Positions 8,880-17,813 are shown, counted from the stretch's first letter. The stretch: DNA of 64,000 nt from Granulibacter bethesdensis (GCF_001889525.1 NZ_CP018192.1:2136501-2200500); one strand, 5' to 3'. Notes: generated by a model not told the origin, from the sequence alone. A program made the numbers and translations.

Positions 8880-8906
8880 AGCCCTGCCTCAAGCGGAGGC
8901 AGGGCT
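8880..8906. terminator. Bidirectional terminator between fdsR and the methyltransferase gene
   Basis: An 11-bp perfect stem (agccctgcctc at 8880-8890, gaggcagggct at 8896-8906) with a 5-nt loop. It starts 6 bp after the LysR stop. The minus-strand side is followed by TTATTTTATT, and the plus side by a short ACCTTATTATT. Confidence 0.8.
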
Positions 8907-8912
8907 ACCTTA

Positions 8913-8954
8913 TTATTCAGACCGGACCACGATTTATTCAGACCGGACCACGAT
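8913..8954. repeat. Perfect 21-bp tandem duplication at the methyltransferase 3' end
   Basis: Two identical 21-bp copies abut at 8913-8933 and 8934-8954 (each begins ttattcagaccgg and ends accacgat). The right copy covers the last five codons and the stop of the methyltransferase gene, so the left copy is a silent repeat of the gene end. Confidence 0.95.
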
Positions 8955-9585
8955 CGGAATTGGTTTTTTTCGATATAACGCAGGTACGGCGGGCAAATTC
9001 TACCGTACTGACCGACCTGTAGTTCTCGTGAATAAAAAGATCGTGTTCCGGCTCATCATCAAACGCAAAGTCTGCTACCGTGCGGCGGGCAAGCAAAGAA
9101 AGATAATCAAACGCGCTGATCCGGGAATAGCCCTCCAGACGGCCGCCTTTCAAATGCACCCGGAAGCTCGTATCTAGATCCTCGACAACATAATAACCGC
9201 CTTTCAGCAAAATCGGGAACAAAATCTGAAACGCAGATATCTGATGATCCCAACGGTGAGAGCCATCATCCAGAACAAGAAGCGGTTTGCCAAATTCATT
9301 GATAATATCAAACAGGAAATCCACATTACTGGAGTCTCCAATTCGAACCGAAATGCCATTATCATTAAACCGCATACAATCTTGATTGATATCAATTCCT
9401 AAAATTGTTGCATTTTCAAAGTATTCCCTCCACATTGACAGGGATTGACCTTCATAGACACCAATTTCAAGGAATAAAAATTTCTCTTTTCTTAGATGAT
9501 TGAATCTTCGGTCATAAAAATTCAAAAAATCATGATTCCTTGAAGATTTATCAGTACCATGCCTAAAGCCAATTGCATCGAGCAT
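8938..9585 (-). CDS. Class I SAM-dependent methyltransferase-like protein in a low-GC islet
   Basis: 215 residues. The N-terminus has GFRHGTDKSS, and FLEIGVYEGQSLSMW is a SAM-binding motif I. ILGIDI (motif II acidic end), LLVLDDGSHRWDHQ and GGYYVVEDLDTS follow, a pattern shared with macrocin/sugar O-methyltransferase-like and cephalosporin-hydroxylase-like proteins. The substrate is unknown. The coding region and its upstream 280 bp are clearly AT-richer than the neighbours, which suggests horizontal acquisition. It interrupts the usual regulator-fds adjacency and is read against both neighbours. Confidence 0.7.
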   Translation of the reverse strand: MLDAIGFRHGTDKSSRNHDFLNFYDRRFNHLRKEKFLFLEIGVYEGQSLSMWREYFENATILGIDINQDCMRFNDNGISVRIGDSSNVDFLFDIINEFGKPLLVLDDGSHRWDHQISAFQILFPILLKGGYYVVEDLDTSFRVHLKGGRLEGYSRISAFDYLSLLARRTVADFAFDDEPEHDLFIHENYRSVSTVEFARRTCVISKKTNSDRGPV

Positions 9586-9870
9586 TTCAAAAATCCAAAA
9601 TTTTATTTTGCAAGAAAGAACTTTCTCTATTTTAGAGCATATATTTTTTATTCATTCAATGTTATTGTTTTTAATTTAAAAAATAACCCGTTTTATGAAT
9701 TAACAAAAAACTAAATTTTGAACAGCTCAATAAATGCGAACTATTCTCATTTGAATTGTTTTACCGCTTGGCCGATAGAATTGTTCTATCGCAGCATAAC
9801 GACTCGCACCTTGATGGAAGAAGATGAAGGGCGCAGATAACAGGTTCCAGAGGAAACTGAATCAAGCGCG
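9586..9870. promoter_or_regulatory. AT-rich intergenic region upstream of fdsG
   Basis: 285 bp between the divergent methyltransferase and fds genes, the most AT-rich stretch of the window (about 9586-9760). It contains the fds promoter and a near-perfect LysR-type site at 9774-9792. No gene is visible. Confidence 0.6.
9774..9792. promoter_or_regulatory. LysR-type operator (ATAG-N7-CTAT) upstream of fdsG
   Basis: Perfect palindrome cgatagaa-ttg-ttctatcg. Its core is ATAG-N7-CTAT, which meets the LysR rule T-N11-A. It lies about 80 bp before the fdsG start. The nearby LysR protein is the natural candidate to bind it. Confidence 0.65.
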
Positions 9871-10350
9871 GTGAGCCAAATCATGGCCAAGGACGCTTTC
9901 AGCGCGGAACGCGCTGCAAGAATTATCGCTACCCATCGTGAGCAGGAAGGCGCCATGCTGCCTATCCTTCATGATCTACAGGCTGAATTCGGCTATGTGC
10001 CGGAAGAAGTCGTGCCCCTGCTTGCGGATGCGCTGAATGTGTCCCGGGCCGAAGTGCATGGTGTCATCAGCTTTTATCACGATTTCAAGAATCATCCCCC
10101 CGGTCGGCACGTCCTGAAACTGTGCCGTGCAGAAGCATGTCAGGCAATGGGCGCCAACGCCCTGGCTGATCATGTGCGCGAAAGGCTCCGCGTGGACTGG
10201 CATGAGACTACGGTCAATGGCGCCCTCACACTCGAACCGGTGTTCTGCCTCGGCCTGTGCGCCTGCGCACCCGCGGCAATGCTGGATAACGAGCTGCATG
10301 GCCGTCTCGATCAGGACCATGTCGATACGCTGCTGGAGAGCGTGGCATGA
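9871..10350 (+). CDS. fdsG: FdsG, formate dehydrogenase gamma subunit (NuoE-like)
   Basis: 159 residues related to complex I 24-kDa/NuoE. A four-helix N-terminal region is followed by a thioredoxin-like domain with the 2Fe-2S ligands C-x4-C (LCRAEAC) and C-x3-C (CLGLC). In the soluble NAD-dependent formate dehydrogenase it relays electrons near the FMN subunit. The GTG start at 9871 has AGAGGAAA about 17 nt upstream; an ATG at 9883 is an alternative. First gene of fdsGBA-fdhD-fdsD. Confidence 0.93.
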   Translation: MSQIMAKDAFSAERAARIIATHREQEGAMLPILHDLQAEFGYVPEEVVPLLADALNVSRAEVHGVISFYHDFKNHPPGRHVLKLCRAEACQAMGANALADHVRERLRVDWHETTVNGALTLEPVFCLGLCACAPAAMLDNELHGRLDQDHVDTLLESVA

Positions 10351-11903
10351 CCATCAAGGTATATGTTTCCCGTGACGCAGCCGCCCTTGCGGTCGGCGCT
10401 GATGGGGTTGCCCGCAAGCTGGAGCAGCTGGCGCAGGAACGGTCGCTGGACATCGCCATCATACGCAACGGCTCCCGCGGGATGCTGTGGCTGGAAACGC
10501 TGGTCGAGGTGGAAACACCACAAGGTCGCGTCGCCTACGGTCCCGTGACCGCACGTGATCTGCCCGGTCTACTGGATGCCGGCATGCTGGAAGGCAAGCC
10601 GCACGCACTGCATCATGGCCTGACCGAGGAAATGCCATGGTTCAAGAAGCAGACCCGTCTGACTTTCGAACGCTGCGGCATCGTCGATCCCCGCTCGCTG
10701 AGCGATTATCAGGCGCATGGCGGCTACAAGGGTCTGGCGCGCGCGCTGACCATGACGCCGGAAGCGGTGGTCGAGGACGTGACCAAATCCGGCCTGCGCG
10801 GTCGTGGTGGCGCAGGCTTCCCCACCGGTATCAAGTGGAAAACGGTTCTGGGGGCGAAAGCCGCTCAGAAATACATCGTCTGCAATGCCGATGAAGGCGA
10901 TAGCGGCACTTTTGCCGACCGCATGATCATGGAAGGCGATCCCTTCGTGCTGATTGAAGGCATGACCATCGCCGGTTATGCCGTGGGCGCGACAAAGGGC
11001 TATGTCTACACCCGCTCCGAATATCCGCATGCCATTGACGCGATGAACCGCGCCATTGTTGCCGCACGCGAAGCGGGCATGCTGGGCGATAATATTCTCG
11101 GTTCCGGCATCTCCTTCGACATGGAAGTGCGTCAGGGAGCCGGGGCCTATGTCTGTGGTGAGGAAACTGCACTGCTGGACAGTCTGGAAGGCAAGCGCGG
11201 CGTGGTGCGCGCCAAGCCACCTCTGCCCGCTCTGTCCGGTCTGTTCGGGCAGCCGACCGTCATCAACAACGTGATCTCCCTGACCTCCGTCCCGTGGATC
11301 ATGACCCATGGCGGCGAGGCTTATGCCGCGTTTGGTCTTGGTCGTTCCCGCGGGACCATGCCGATCCAGATCGCCGGCAACGTAAAACAGGGCGGCCTGT
11401 TCGAGATCGCCTTCGGTATCACGCTGGGTGAGCTGGTCGATGAGATCGGGGGTGGCACACTGACGGGGCGTCCGGTGCGCGCGGTTCAGATCGGCGGTCC
11501 GTTGGGAGCCTATTTCCCACGCGCCCTGTTCGATACCCCGTTCGACTATGAAGCCTTCGCGGCGAAGGACGGGCTGATCGGCCATGGCGGCATTGTCATT
11601 TTCGACGATACTGTCGATATGGCTCACATGGCTCGCTTCGCCATGGAGTTCTGCGCCGAAGAAAGCTGCGGCAAATGCACGCCCTGTCGTATCGGCTCCA
11701 CGCGCGGCGTTGAAACGCTGGACAAGCTGCTGCGCGGTGAACAGCACGAAAAAAACTATGCCGTGCTGGAAGATCTCTGCAACACGATGAAGTTTGGCTC
11801 CCTGTGCGCGCTGGGCGGCTTCACCCCCTATCCGGTGGTCAGCGCGATGACCCATTTCCCCGAGGATTTCGCTCCCCGCACCGTCCCGGTGGCAGCGGAA
11901 TAA
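10347..11903 (+). CDS. fdsB: FdsB, formate dehydrogenase beta subunit (NuoF-like, FMN/NAD site)
   Basis: 518 residues. An N-terminal thioredoxin-like domain (about 1-110) is fused to a NuoF domain with the NADH/FMN glycine-rich motif RGRGGAGFPTGIKW and GAYVCGEETALL. The 4Fe-4S ligands are in ESCGKCTPCRIG and a later Cys in FGSLCALGG. It reduces NAD+ with electrons from FdsA. It overlaps fdsG by 4 bp and precedes fdsA by 18 bp. Confidence 0.95.
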   Translation: MTIKVYVSRDAAALAVGADGVARKLEQLAQERSLDIAIIRNGSRGMLWLETLVEVETPQGRVAYGPVTARDLPGLLDAGMLEGKPHALHHGLTEEMPWFKKQTRLTFERCGIVDPRSLSDYQAHGGYKGLARALTMTPEAVVEDVTKSGLRGRGGAGFPTGIKWKTVLGAKAAQKYIVCNADEGDSGTFADRMIMEGDPFVLIEGMTIAGYAVGATKGYVYTRSEYPHAIDAMNRAIVAAREAGMLGDNILGSGISFDMEVRQGAGAYVCGEETALLDSLEGKRGVVRAKPPLPALSGLFGQPTVINNVISLTSVPWIMTHGGEAYAAFGLGRSRGTMPIQIAGNVKQGGLFEIAFGITLGELVDEIGGGTLTGRPVRAVQIGGPLGAYFPRALFDTPFDYEAFAAKDGLIGHGGIVIFDDTVDMAHMARFAMEFCAEESCGKCTPCRIGSTRGVETLDKLLRGEQHEKNYAVLEDLCNTMKFGSLCALGGFTPYPVVSAMTHFPEDFAPRTVPVAAE

Positions 11904-11921
11904 GCGAGAAGGAGACCTCCC

Positions 11922-14765
11922 ATGTCGCTCGTGGAAGAAATCGACTATGGCACGCCAAAAGTTGTCAGTGAGAAAGCCGTCACCCTGACCATTGACGGCC
12001 GCCAGGTGACGGTGCCGGAAGGCACCTCCCTGATGCGCGCCGCCATGGATACCGGCATTACGGTGCCCAAGCTCTGCGCCTCCGACAATCTGAAGGCGTT
12101 CGGTTCCTGCCGCCTCTGTCTGGTGGAAATCGAGGGCCGTCCGGGCACCCCGGCTTCCTGCACCACACCGGCCATGGAAGGCATGGTGGTGCATACCCAG
12201 ACCGACCGTCTGGCGCGCCTGCGCAAGGGCGTGATGGAGCTGTATATCTCCGACCATCCGCTGGACTGCCTCACCTGCTCCGCCAATGGCGATTGCGAGC
12301 TTCAGGATATGGCCGGTGCCGTCGGCTTGCGGGAAGTCCGCTATGGCTATGAGGGTGAAAACCACCTGCATGACAGCAAAGATGTCAGCAACCCGTATTT
12401 CCAGTACGATCCGTCCAAGTGCATCGTCTGTAATCGCTGCGTCCGTGCCTGTGAGGAAGTGCAGGGCACCTTCGCCCTGACCATTGAGGGCCGTGGCTTC
12501 GAAAGCCGCGTCTCCCCCGGTGCCGCGCATGATAATTTCTTTTCCTCGGAATGCGTTTCCTGCGGCGCCTGTGTGCAGGCCTGCCCAACCGCAACCCTGA
12601 TGGAAAAATCCGTCATCGAAATCGGCCAGCCGGAACATTCCGAAGTCACCACCTGCGCCTATTGCGGTGTCGGGTGCAGCTTCAAGGCCGAAATGCGCGG
12701 CGAACAGATCGTGCGCATGGTTCCCTATAAGGACGGCAAGGCCAATCATGGCCATAGCTGCGTCAAGGGCCGCTTCGCCTACGGTTATGCATTGCACAAG
12801 GATCGTCAGCTTGAGCCGATGATCCGTGAAAAAATCACCGATCCGTGGCGTGTGGTAAGCTGGGATGAAGCCATCCAGTACACCGCGAAAGAATTCCGCC
12901 GGATTCAGGACAAATACGGCCGCTCCTCTATCGGCGGTATTACCTCCTCCCGCTGCACCAATGAAGAAACCTATCTGGTGCAGAAGCTGGTGCGTGCCGT
13001 GTTCGGCAATAACAATGTCGATACCTGCGCCCGCGTCTGCCACTCTCCTACCGGCTATGGGTTGAAGACGACCTACGGCACCTCCGCAGGCACGCAGGAT
13101 TTCGACAGCGTCGAGGAAAGCGATGTCATTGTGGTGATCGGTGCCAATCCGGTCGATGCCCATCCCGTGTTCGGCAGCCAGATGAAGCGTCGTCTGCGTG
13201 ATGGCGCAAAGCTGATCGTGATCGATCCGCGCAAGACCGATCTGGTGAAATCCCCGCATATCAAGGCCGATTTCCATCTGCCCCTGCGACCCGGCACCAA
13301 TGTCGCCATCGTTTCCGCACTGGCCCATGTTGTTGTGACAGAAGGGCTGCTGGACGAAGCTTTCGTACGTGAACGCACGGATTGGGACTCCTTTCAGGAT
13401 TGGGTGCAGTTCGTGACCCGCCCGGAAAACAGCCCGGAAGCGGTCGCCGCAATCTGTGGTGTCAGCGCCGAGGATATCCGTGGCGCTGCCCGTCTCTATG
13501 CAACCGGCGGGAATGCCGCGATCTATTACGGTCTGGGTGTGACCGAGCACAGCCAGGGCACGACGACAGTGATGGCCATTGCCAACCTCGCCATGGCGAC
13601 CGGCAATCTGGGGCGTCGTGGTGTGGGTGTGAACCCGCTGCGTGGGCAGAACAATGTTCAGGGTTCGTGCGACATGGGGTCTTTTCCCCATGAATTCACC
13701 GATTATCGTCACGTTTCCAACGATGCCGCCCGCGCCCAGTTCGAAGCGCTGTGGGGTGTGTCGCTGGATGCCGAGCCGGGTTTACGCATTCCGAACATGA
13801 TCGATGCCGCCGTCGATGGCACCTACAAAGGCATCTACATTCAGGGTGAGGACATTGTTCAGTCCGATCCCGATACCACCCATATGATTGCCGGTCTGAA
13901 GAACATGGAATGCGTCGTCGTTCAGGACCTGTTCCTGAATGAAACCGCCGACTATGCTCATGTGTTTCTGCCGGGCTGCTCCTTCCTTGAGAAGGACGGA
14001 ACCTTCACCAATGCAGAGCGCCGCATCAATCGCGTGCGCAAGGTGATGTCGCCGAAAAATGGTTATGGTGACTGGGAAGTAACCCAGATGCTGGCCAAGG
14101 CCATGGGTTATCCCATGCACTACAACCACCCGTCCGAGATCATGGACGAGATTGCCGCTACCACCCCGAACTTTGCCCTTGTTTCTTACGCGAAACTCGA
14201 TGAGGTCGGCTCTGTGCAGTGGCCGTGCAATGACGAACATCCGGATGGCATGCCGATCATGCATATCGGCCAGTTCAGCCGCGGCAAGGGTTATTTCGTC
14301 GTCACGGAATATATCGCGACCGACGAAAAGACCGGCCCGCTCTTTCCGCTTCTGCTCACCACCGGTCGTATTCTCAGCCAGTATAACGTGGGTGCGCAGA
14401 CACGCCGCACTCACAACTCCATGTGGCATGAGGAAGACCGGCTGGATATCCATCCGAAAGATGCCGAGGATCGCGGCGTTCGTGACGGGGACTGGGTGAA
14501 ACTGGAAAGCCGCTCCGGCGCAACATCGCTGCGGGCACGCATCACCGAAAAGGTACCGCCGGGCGTGGTCTACACCACGTTCCATCACCCGGCGAGCCAG
14601 GCCAATGTTGTAACCACCGATAACTCCGACTGGGCTACCAACTGCCCGGAATACAAGGTTACGGCCGTGCAGGTACAGCGCAGCAACGGCCCCACCGAGT
14701 GGCAGCGTGAATACGGCGATCACTCCACGCAGGCCCGCCGGATACTCCCGGCGGCTGCGGAATAA
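11922..14765 (+). CDS. fdsA: FdsA, molybdenum formate dehydrogenase catalytic subunit
   Basis: 947 residues; oxidises formate to CO2 at a bis-MGD molybdenum site. The N-terminus (about 1-210) carries iron-sulfur ligands as in NuoG: CASDNLKAFGSCRLC, HPLDCLTCSANGDC, CIVCNRCVRAC and CVSCGACVQAC. A further 4Fe-4S motif starts CAYCGVGC. The catalytic region has DTCARVCHSPT, with the Mo-ligand Cys at about residue 373 followed by the conserved His. The C-terminal MGD-binding domain includes NEPN-like FHHPASQANVVT. Cys rather than selenocysteine is used. A strong terminator follows the stop. Confidence 0.96.
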   Translation: MSLVEEIDYGTPKVVSEKAVTLTIDGRQVTVPEGTSLMRAAMDTGITVPKLCASDNLKAFGSCRLCLVEIEGRPGTPASCTTPAMEGMVVHTQTDRLARLRKGVMELYISDHPLDCLTCSANGDCELQDMAGAVGLREVRYGYEGENHLHDSKDVSNPYFQYDPSKCIVCNRCVRACEEVQGTFALTIEGRGFESRVSPGAAHDNFFSSECVSCGACVQACPTATLMEKSVIEIGQPEHSEVTTCAYCGVGCSFKAEMRGEQIVRMVPYKDGKANHGHSCVKGRFAYGYALHKDRQLEPMIREKITDPWRVVSWDEAIQYTAKEFRRIQDKYGRSSIGGITSSRCTNEETYLVQKLVRAVFGNNNVDTCARVCHSPTGYGLKTTYGTSAGTQDFDSVEESDVIVVIGANPVDAHPVFGSQMKRRLRDGAKLIVIDPRKTDLVKSPHIKADFHLPLRPGTNVAIVSALAHVVVTEGLLDEAFVRERTDWDSFQDWVQFVTRPENSPEAVAAICGVSAEDIRGAARLYATGGNAAIYYGLGVTEHSQGTTTVMAIANLAMATGNLGRRGVGVNPLRGQNNVQGSCDMGSFPHEFTDYRHVSNDAARAQFEALWGVSLDAEPGLRIPNMIDAAVDGTYKGIYIQGEDIVQSDPDTTHMIAGLKNMECVVVQDLFLNETADYAHVFLPGCSFLEKDGTFTNAERRINRVRKVMSPKNGYGDWEVTQMLAKAMGYPMHYNHPSEIMDEIAATTPNFALVSYAKLDEVGSVQWPCNDEHPDGMPIMHIGQFSRGKGYFVVTEYIATDEKTGPLFPLLLTTGRILSQYNVGAQTRRTHNSMWHEEDRLDIHPKDAEDRGVRDGDWVKLESRSGATSLRARITEKVPPGVVYTTFHHPASQANVVTTDNSDWATNCPEYKVTAVQVQRSNGPTEWQREYGDHSTQARRILPAAAE

Positions 14766-14771
14766 GGATGT

Positions 14772-14809
14772 TCAATCCCGCGCCTCTGTTTCACGAGGCG
14801 CGGGATTGA
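14772..14809 (+). terminator. Strong hairpin between fdsA and fdhD
   Basis: A 15-bp perfect stem (14772-14786 pairs with 14795-14809) with an 8-nt loop, followed by tcctgttttcctta. It starts 7 bp after the fdsA stop and probably lowers, without abolishing, expression of fdhD-fdsD. Confidence 0.8.
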
Positions 14810-14822
14810 TCCTGTTTTCCTT

Positions 14823-15692
14823 ATGCGCACCAGCCATAAAGTCCGCCCTGACCGCTACACGACCGGCGCATCCGCCTATCAGCCTCACGAACGGTTTATC
14901 CCTGAGGAAACACCCGTCGCGCTCACCTATGGTCGCGCCACGCATGCGGTGATGATGGCGACGCCCGCCGATCTGGAAGATTTTGCGGTTGGTTTCAGTC
15001 TGGCGGAAGGACTGATCGACAGTGTCCACGACATTGAAAGTCTGGAAATTGTGGAGGTGACGCATGGCGTCGAACTCCGCATGGATCTGACGCAGACCCG
15101 TGATGCAGCCTTCATTGCCCGCCGACGACACGTAACCGGCGCCACCGGTTGCGGCCTATGTGGCATGGAAAGTCTTGACGAGGCCGCGAAATCTCCACCG
15201 CGCGTCTCTGCCAATCTGGTCATTGATGCTGAAACCATCGGCACGGCAATGGAGGCCCTCTCCCCCGTGCAGACGCTGAATCTGCGTACCCATGCGGTTC
15301 ATGCAGCGGCTTTCTGGCAACCCGGACAGGGTTTGCTGGCCATCCGGGAAGATGTCGGTCGGCATAACGCGCTTGATAAGCTGGCCGGCTTTCTGGCCCG
15401 CAGCGGTATCCCTGCCTCCTCCGGGCTTGTGCTGCTGACCAGTCGCGTTTCTGTAGAGATGGTGCAGAAAGCGGCCCATATGGGGGCTGGCATCATCGTC
15501 GCTGTCTCTGCTCCCACCACTCTGGCCATCCGTACTGCGGAAGCCGCCAATATCACGCTTGCAGCCGTCGCGCGGCGCGACGGATTCGAGCTGTTCACCC
15601 ATCCATGGCGTATCCCCTGCCATGATGCGGATACAAACAGCGACGTGGCCAGCAACGTCACCTGGCTGCATCCGGGATCAACACCCCCGTAA
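14823..15692 (+). CDS. fdhD: FdhD/FdsC, sulfurtransferase for formate dehydrogenase maturation
   Basis: 289 residues. FdhD moves sulfur from a cysteine desulfurase to the molybdenum cofactor, needed for active formate dehydrogenase. The conserved CGLCG motif lies in TGCGLCGMES, followed by VGRHNALDKLAGF and SRVSVEMVQKAA, both typical. The third part of the fdsGBACD order known from Cupriavidus, where it is called fdsC. It starts 13 bp after the hairpin that follows fdsA. Confidence 0.93.
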   Translation: MRTSHKVRPDRYTTGASAYQPHERFIPEETPVALTYGRATHAVMMATPADLEDFAVGFSLAEGLIDSVHDIESLEIVEVTHGVELRMDLTQTRDAAFIARRRHVTGATGCGLCGMESLDEAAKSPPRVSANLVIDAETIGTAMEALSPVQTLNLRTHAVHAAAFWQPGQGLLAIREDVGRHNALDKLAGFLARSGIPASSGLVLLTSRVSVEMVQKAAHMGAGIIVAVSAPTTLAIRTAEAANITLAAVARRDGFELFTHPWRIPCHDADTNSDVASNVTWLHPGSTPP

Positions 15693-15747
15693 ACGGTGTG
15701 CCTGACCTCTGCCTGATCGACCCAACCATCACAAGGGAAATTGTCCC

Positions 15748-16107
15748 GTGACCGCAACCAATGACCGCCTCGTGACAATGGCCAATCAGATTGCCGGGTT
15801 TTTCTCCCACCGGCCGGAACAAACAGCCGTCTCCGGCATTGCCGAGCACATTGTGCTGTACTGGGAACCGCGTATGCGGCGCGCCTTCGACGCCATTATA
15901 GAATCACACAACCCGGCCCTAAGCCCTCTGGCGCAAAAAGCTGGAGAGTATTTAATGTCCCATGATGTGAAACCGTCCGACCACGATCCTCTCGCGGGAA
16001 TGCAGCCACGTGCGGTGACGGGATCCGATCCAAAAGAAGATCCAAACACACCTCCGGGGGGATTCGATACAGATGAGCAGCACGGAGATAGCCGCGCCTC
16101 AAGCTGA
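15748..16107 (+). CDS. fdsD: FdsD, formate dehydrogenase delta subunit with C-terminal extension
   Basis: 119 residues starting at GTG (AGGGAA upstream). Residues 1-75 match the small delta subunit: RLVTMANQIAGFFSH, HIVLYWEPRMRRAF and LSPLAQKAGEYL. The remaining 45 residues are polar, rich in Asp, Pro and Gly, and probably disordered, making it longer than the usual roughly 70-80 residues. Its last 35 bp overlap the start of the MFS gene. The delta subunit is needed for assembly or activity of the Fds complex. Confidence 0.85.
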   Translation: MTATNDRLVTMANQIAGFFSHRPEQTAVSGIAEHIVLYWEPRMRRAFDAIIESHNPALSPLAQKAGEYLMSHDVKPSDHDPLAGMQPRAVTGSDPKEDPNTPPGGFDTDEQHGDSRASS

Positions 16108-17725
16108 TCCAGGTATTCTGGACCGGGCGCGCATCATCGCTCAGCCTGGTTTCAATCGCTGGCTGGTGCCACCCGCGGCGCTGGCCATTCACCTTTGCAT
16201 CGGCATGGCCTACGGCCTGTCGGTGTTCTGGCTGCCGATGCAGAAAATCATCGGCACGGCCTGCCCCGCTTCCATGGGCGAACTGGCTCAGTTGACTACG
16301 ACAGACTGTGACTGGTCTGAAGGCTCGCTGGTCACCGCCTTCAAGCTCGGCATTGTTTTTCTCGGTATTTCCGCCGCCATCTGGGGCGGCTGGCTTGAAC
16401 GGGTCGGCCCGCGCCGTGCAGGCGTCGTGGCCGCCTTGTGCTGGTCAGGAGGCTGGCTGATCTCCGCATTGGGGATTTATCAGCACCAACTCTGGCTGAT
16501 CTGGCTGGGCCTCGGCGTCATCGGCGGGATCGGGCTGGGAATTGGTTATATCTCTCCGGTTTCGACCTTGATCAAATGGTTCCCCGACCGCCGCGGCATG
16601 GCGACCGGCATGGCCATCATGGGATTTGGCGGAGGAGCCGTCGTCGGCAGTCCGCTGGCATTGATGCTGCTACAGCATTTCCGCGTGGTCGATCCGGCCA
16701 CCCATGTCATCATACAACATGGCCTGTGGCAGACCTTCACCGTTATGGGGCTGATTTATCTGGTGTTCATGCTGGGGGGTGCCTTCGCCTATCGCATTCC
16801 GCCGGATGGATGGAGGCCGGATGGATTTAACGGCGCCACAGCCACTAAACGGATGATCGCACAGGGTCACGTGCATCTTGGCCGTGCCTGGAAAACACCG
16901 CAATTCTGGCTGCTCTGGGCAGTGCTGATGCTTAATGTGAGTGCCGGGATCGCGGTGCTGTCCATCGCCTCCCCCATGTTGCAGCGTATTTTCGGGGGCG
17001 CCTTGATCGATCAGCCGGGTGTGACGCTCGCCAACCTGTCGCTTGCTCAGAAAACGGCGGTTGCAGGGGTAGCCGGTGGTTTCGTCAGCCTGCTGTCCCT
17101 GTTCAATATCGGGGGCCGTTTTTTCTGGGCAACCATTTCCGACAAGATCGGGCGCAAGCTGACCTATACGATTTTCTTCATCCTCGGTGCAGTGCTCTAC
17201 ACGCTGACCCCCGTCGCCGCCCATGCCGGACACAAGGCGCTGTTCGTGCTGGCGTTCTGCCTCATCCTGTCCATGTATGGTGGTGGTTTCTCGACGATCC
17301 CTGCTTACCTGGCTGATATTTTCGGAACGCGATTCGTAGGTGCCATCCATGGTCGCTTGCTGACAGCATGGTCAACAGCAGGCGTCGTCGGGCCTACTCT
17401 GGTGACGGTGCTACCCGCCATGTTCGGGTCATCCGATCCGGTGCATCTGTATGACACCACTTTTCACATTCTTGCCGGGTTGCTGATCCTCGGCCTGATT
17501 GCAAACTGGCTGGTGCGTCCTCTTCCGGCCTACGCATTCATGTCAGAGGCAGAATTGGTCAGCCTTCAGGCTGACGGCACCGCAGGACATTACGCCACCG
17601 GTTCCTTCGGGATCGGTGGCGGTGGATTTTCTGCCGCGTTGATCCTGCCATGGCTGATTGTTGGTCTGCCGATTGCCTGGGGTATCTGGAAGACCATTAT
17701 CAAGGCAGCGCCTTTGTTCAATTGA
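16073..17725 (+). CDS. MFS transporter of the oxalate/formate antiporter (OFA) type
   Basis: 550 residues with about 12 hydrophobic segments. Between them are MFS landmarks: GIGLGIGYISPVSTLIKWFPDRRGMATGMAIMGFGGG (matrix of the OFA group) and ISDKIGRKLTY in the central loop region. A long insertion separates the first helix (AIHLCIGMAYGLSVFW) from the second. Translation starts inside fdsD, so it belongs to the fds operon. Likely cargo is formate, oxalate or another small carboxylate, inferred from family and context. Confidence 0.82.
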   Translation: MSSTEIAAPQADPGILDRARIIAQPGFNRWLVPPAALAIHLCIGMAYGLSVFWLPMQKIIGTACPASMGELAQLTTTDCDWSEGSLVTAFKLGIVFLGISAAIWGGWLERVGPRRAGVVAALCWSGGWLISALGIYQHQLWLIWLGLGVIGGIGLGIGYISPVSTLIKWFPDRRGMATGMAIMGFGGGAVVGSPLALMLLQHFRVVDPATHVIIQHGLWQTFTVMGLIYLVFMLGGAFAYRIPPDGWRPDGFNGATATKRMIAQGHVHLGRAWKTPQFWLLWAVLMLNVSAGIAVLSIASPMLQRIFGGALIDQPGVTLANLSLAQKTAVAGVAGGFVSLLSLFNIGGRFFWATISDKIGRKLTYTIFFILGAVLYTLTPVAAHAGHKALFVLAFCLILSMYGGGFSTIPAYLADIFGTRFVGAIHGRLLTAWSTAGVVGPTLVTVLPAMFGSSDPVHLYDTTFHILAGLLILGLIANWLVRPLPAYAFMSEAELVSLQADGTAGHYATGSFGIGGGGFSAALILPWLIVGLPIAWGIWKTIIKAAPLFN

Positions 17726-17762
17726 CCATCGGATCAACTGAACAGGATATCCCGATAAAGCG

Positions 17763-17800
17763 CTCCTCCCCTTTCCGCAGTGAGATGGAAAAGGGAGGAG
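17763..17800. terminator. Bidirectional terminator between the MFS gene and ilvD
   Basis: A 14-bp stem with one mismatch (ctcctcccctttcc at 17763-17776 against ggaaaagggaggag at 17787-17800) lies in the 88-bp gap between two convergent genes. Confidence 0.75.
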
Positions 17801-17813
17801 ACCGCGTTTCAGA

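Noticed and set aside
8880-8954. CRISPR-like array
   Set aside because: Only one hairpin and two abutting 21-bp copies without spacers; this is a terminator plus tandem duplication.
10569-13712. 1047-codon open frame antisense to fdsB/fdsA
   Set aside because: It spans two convincing genes and has no recognisable domain; the sense strand explains the DNA.
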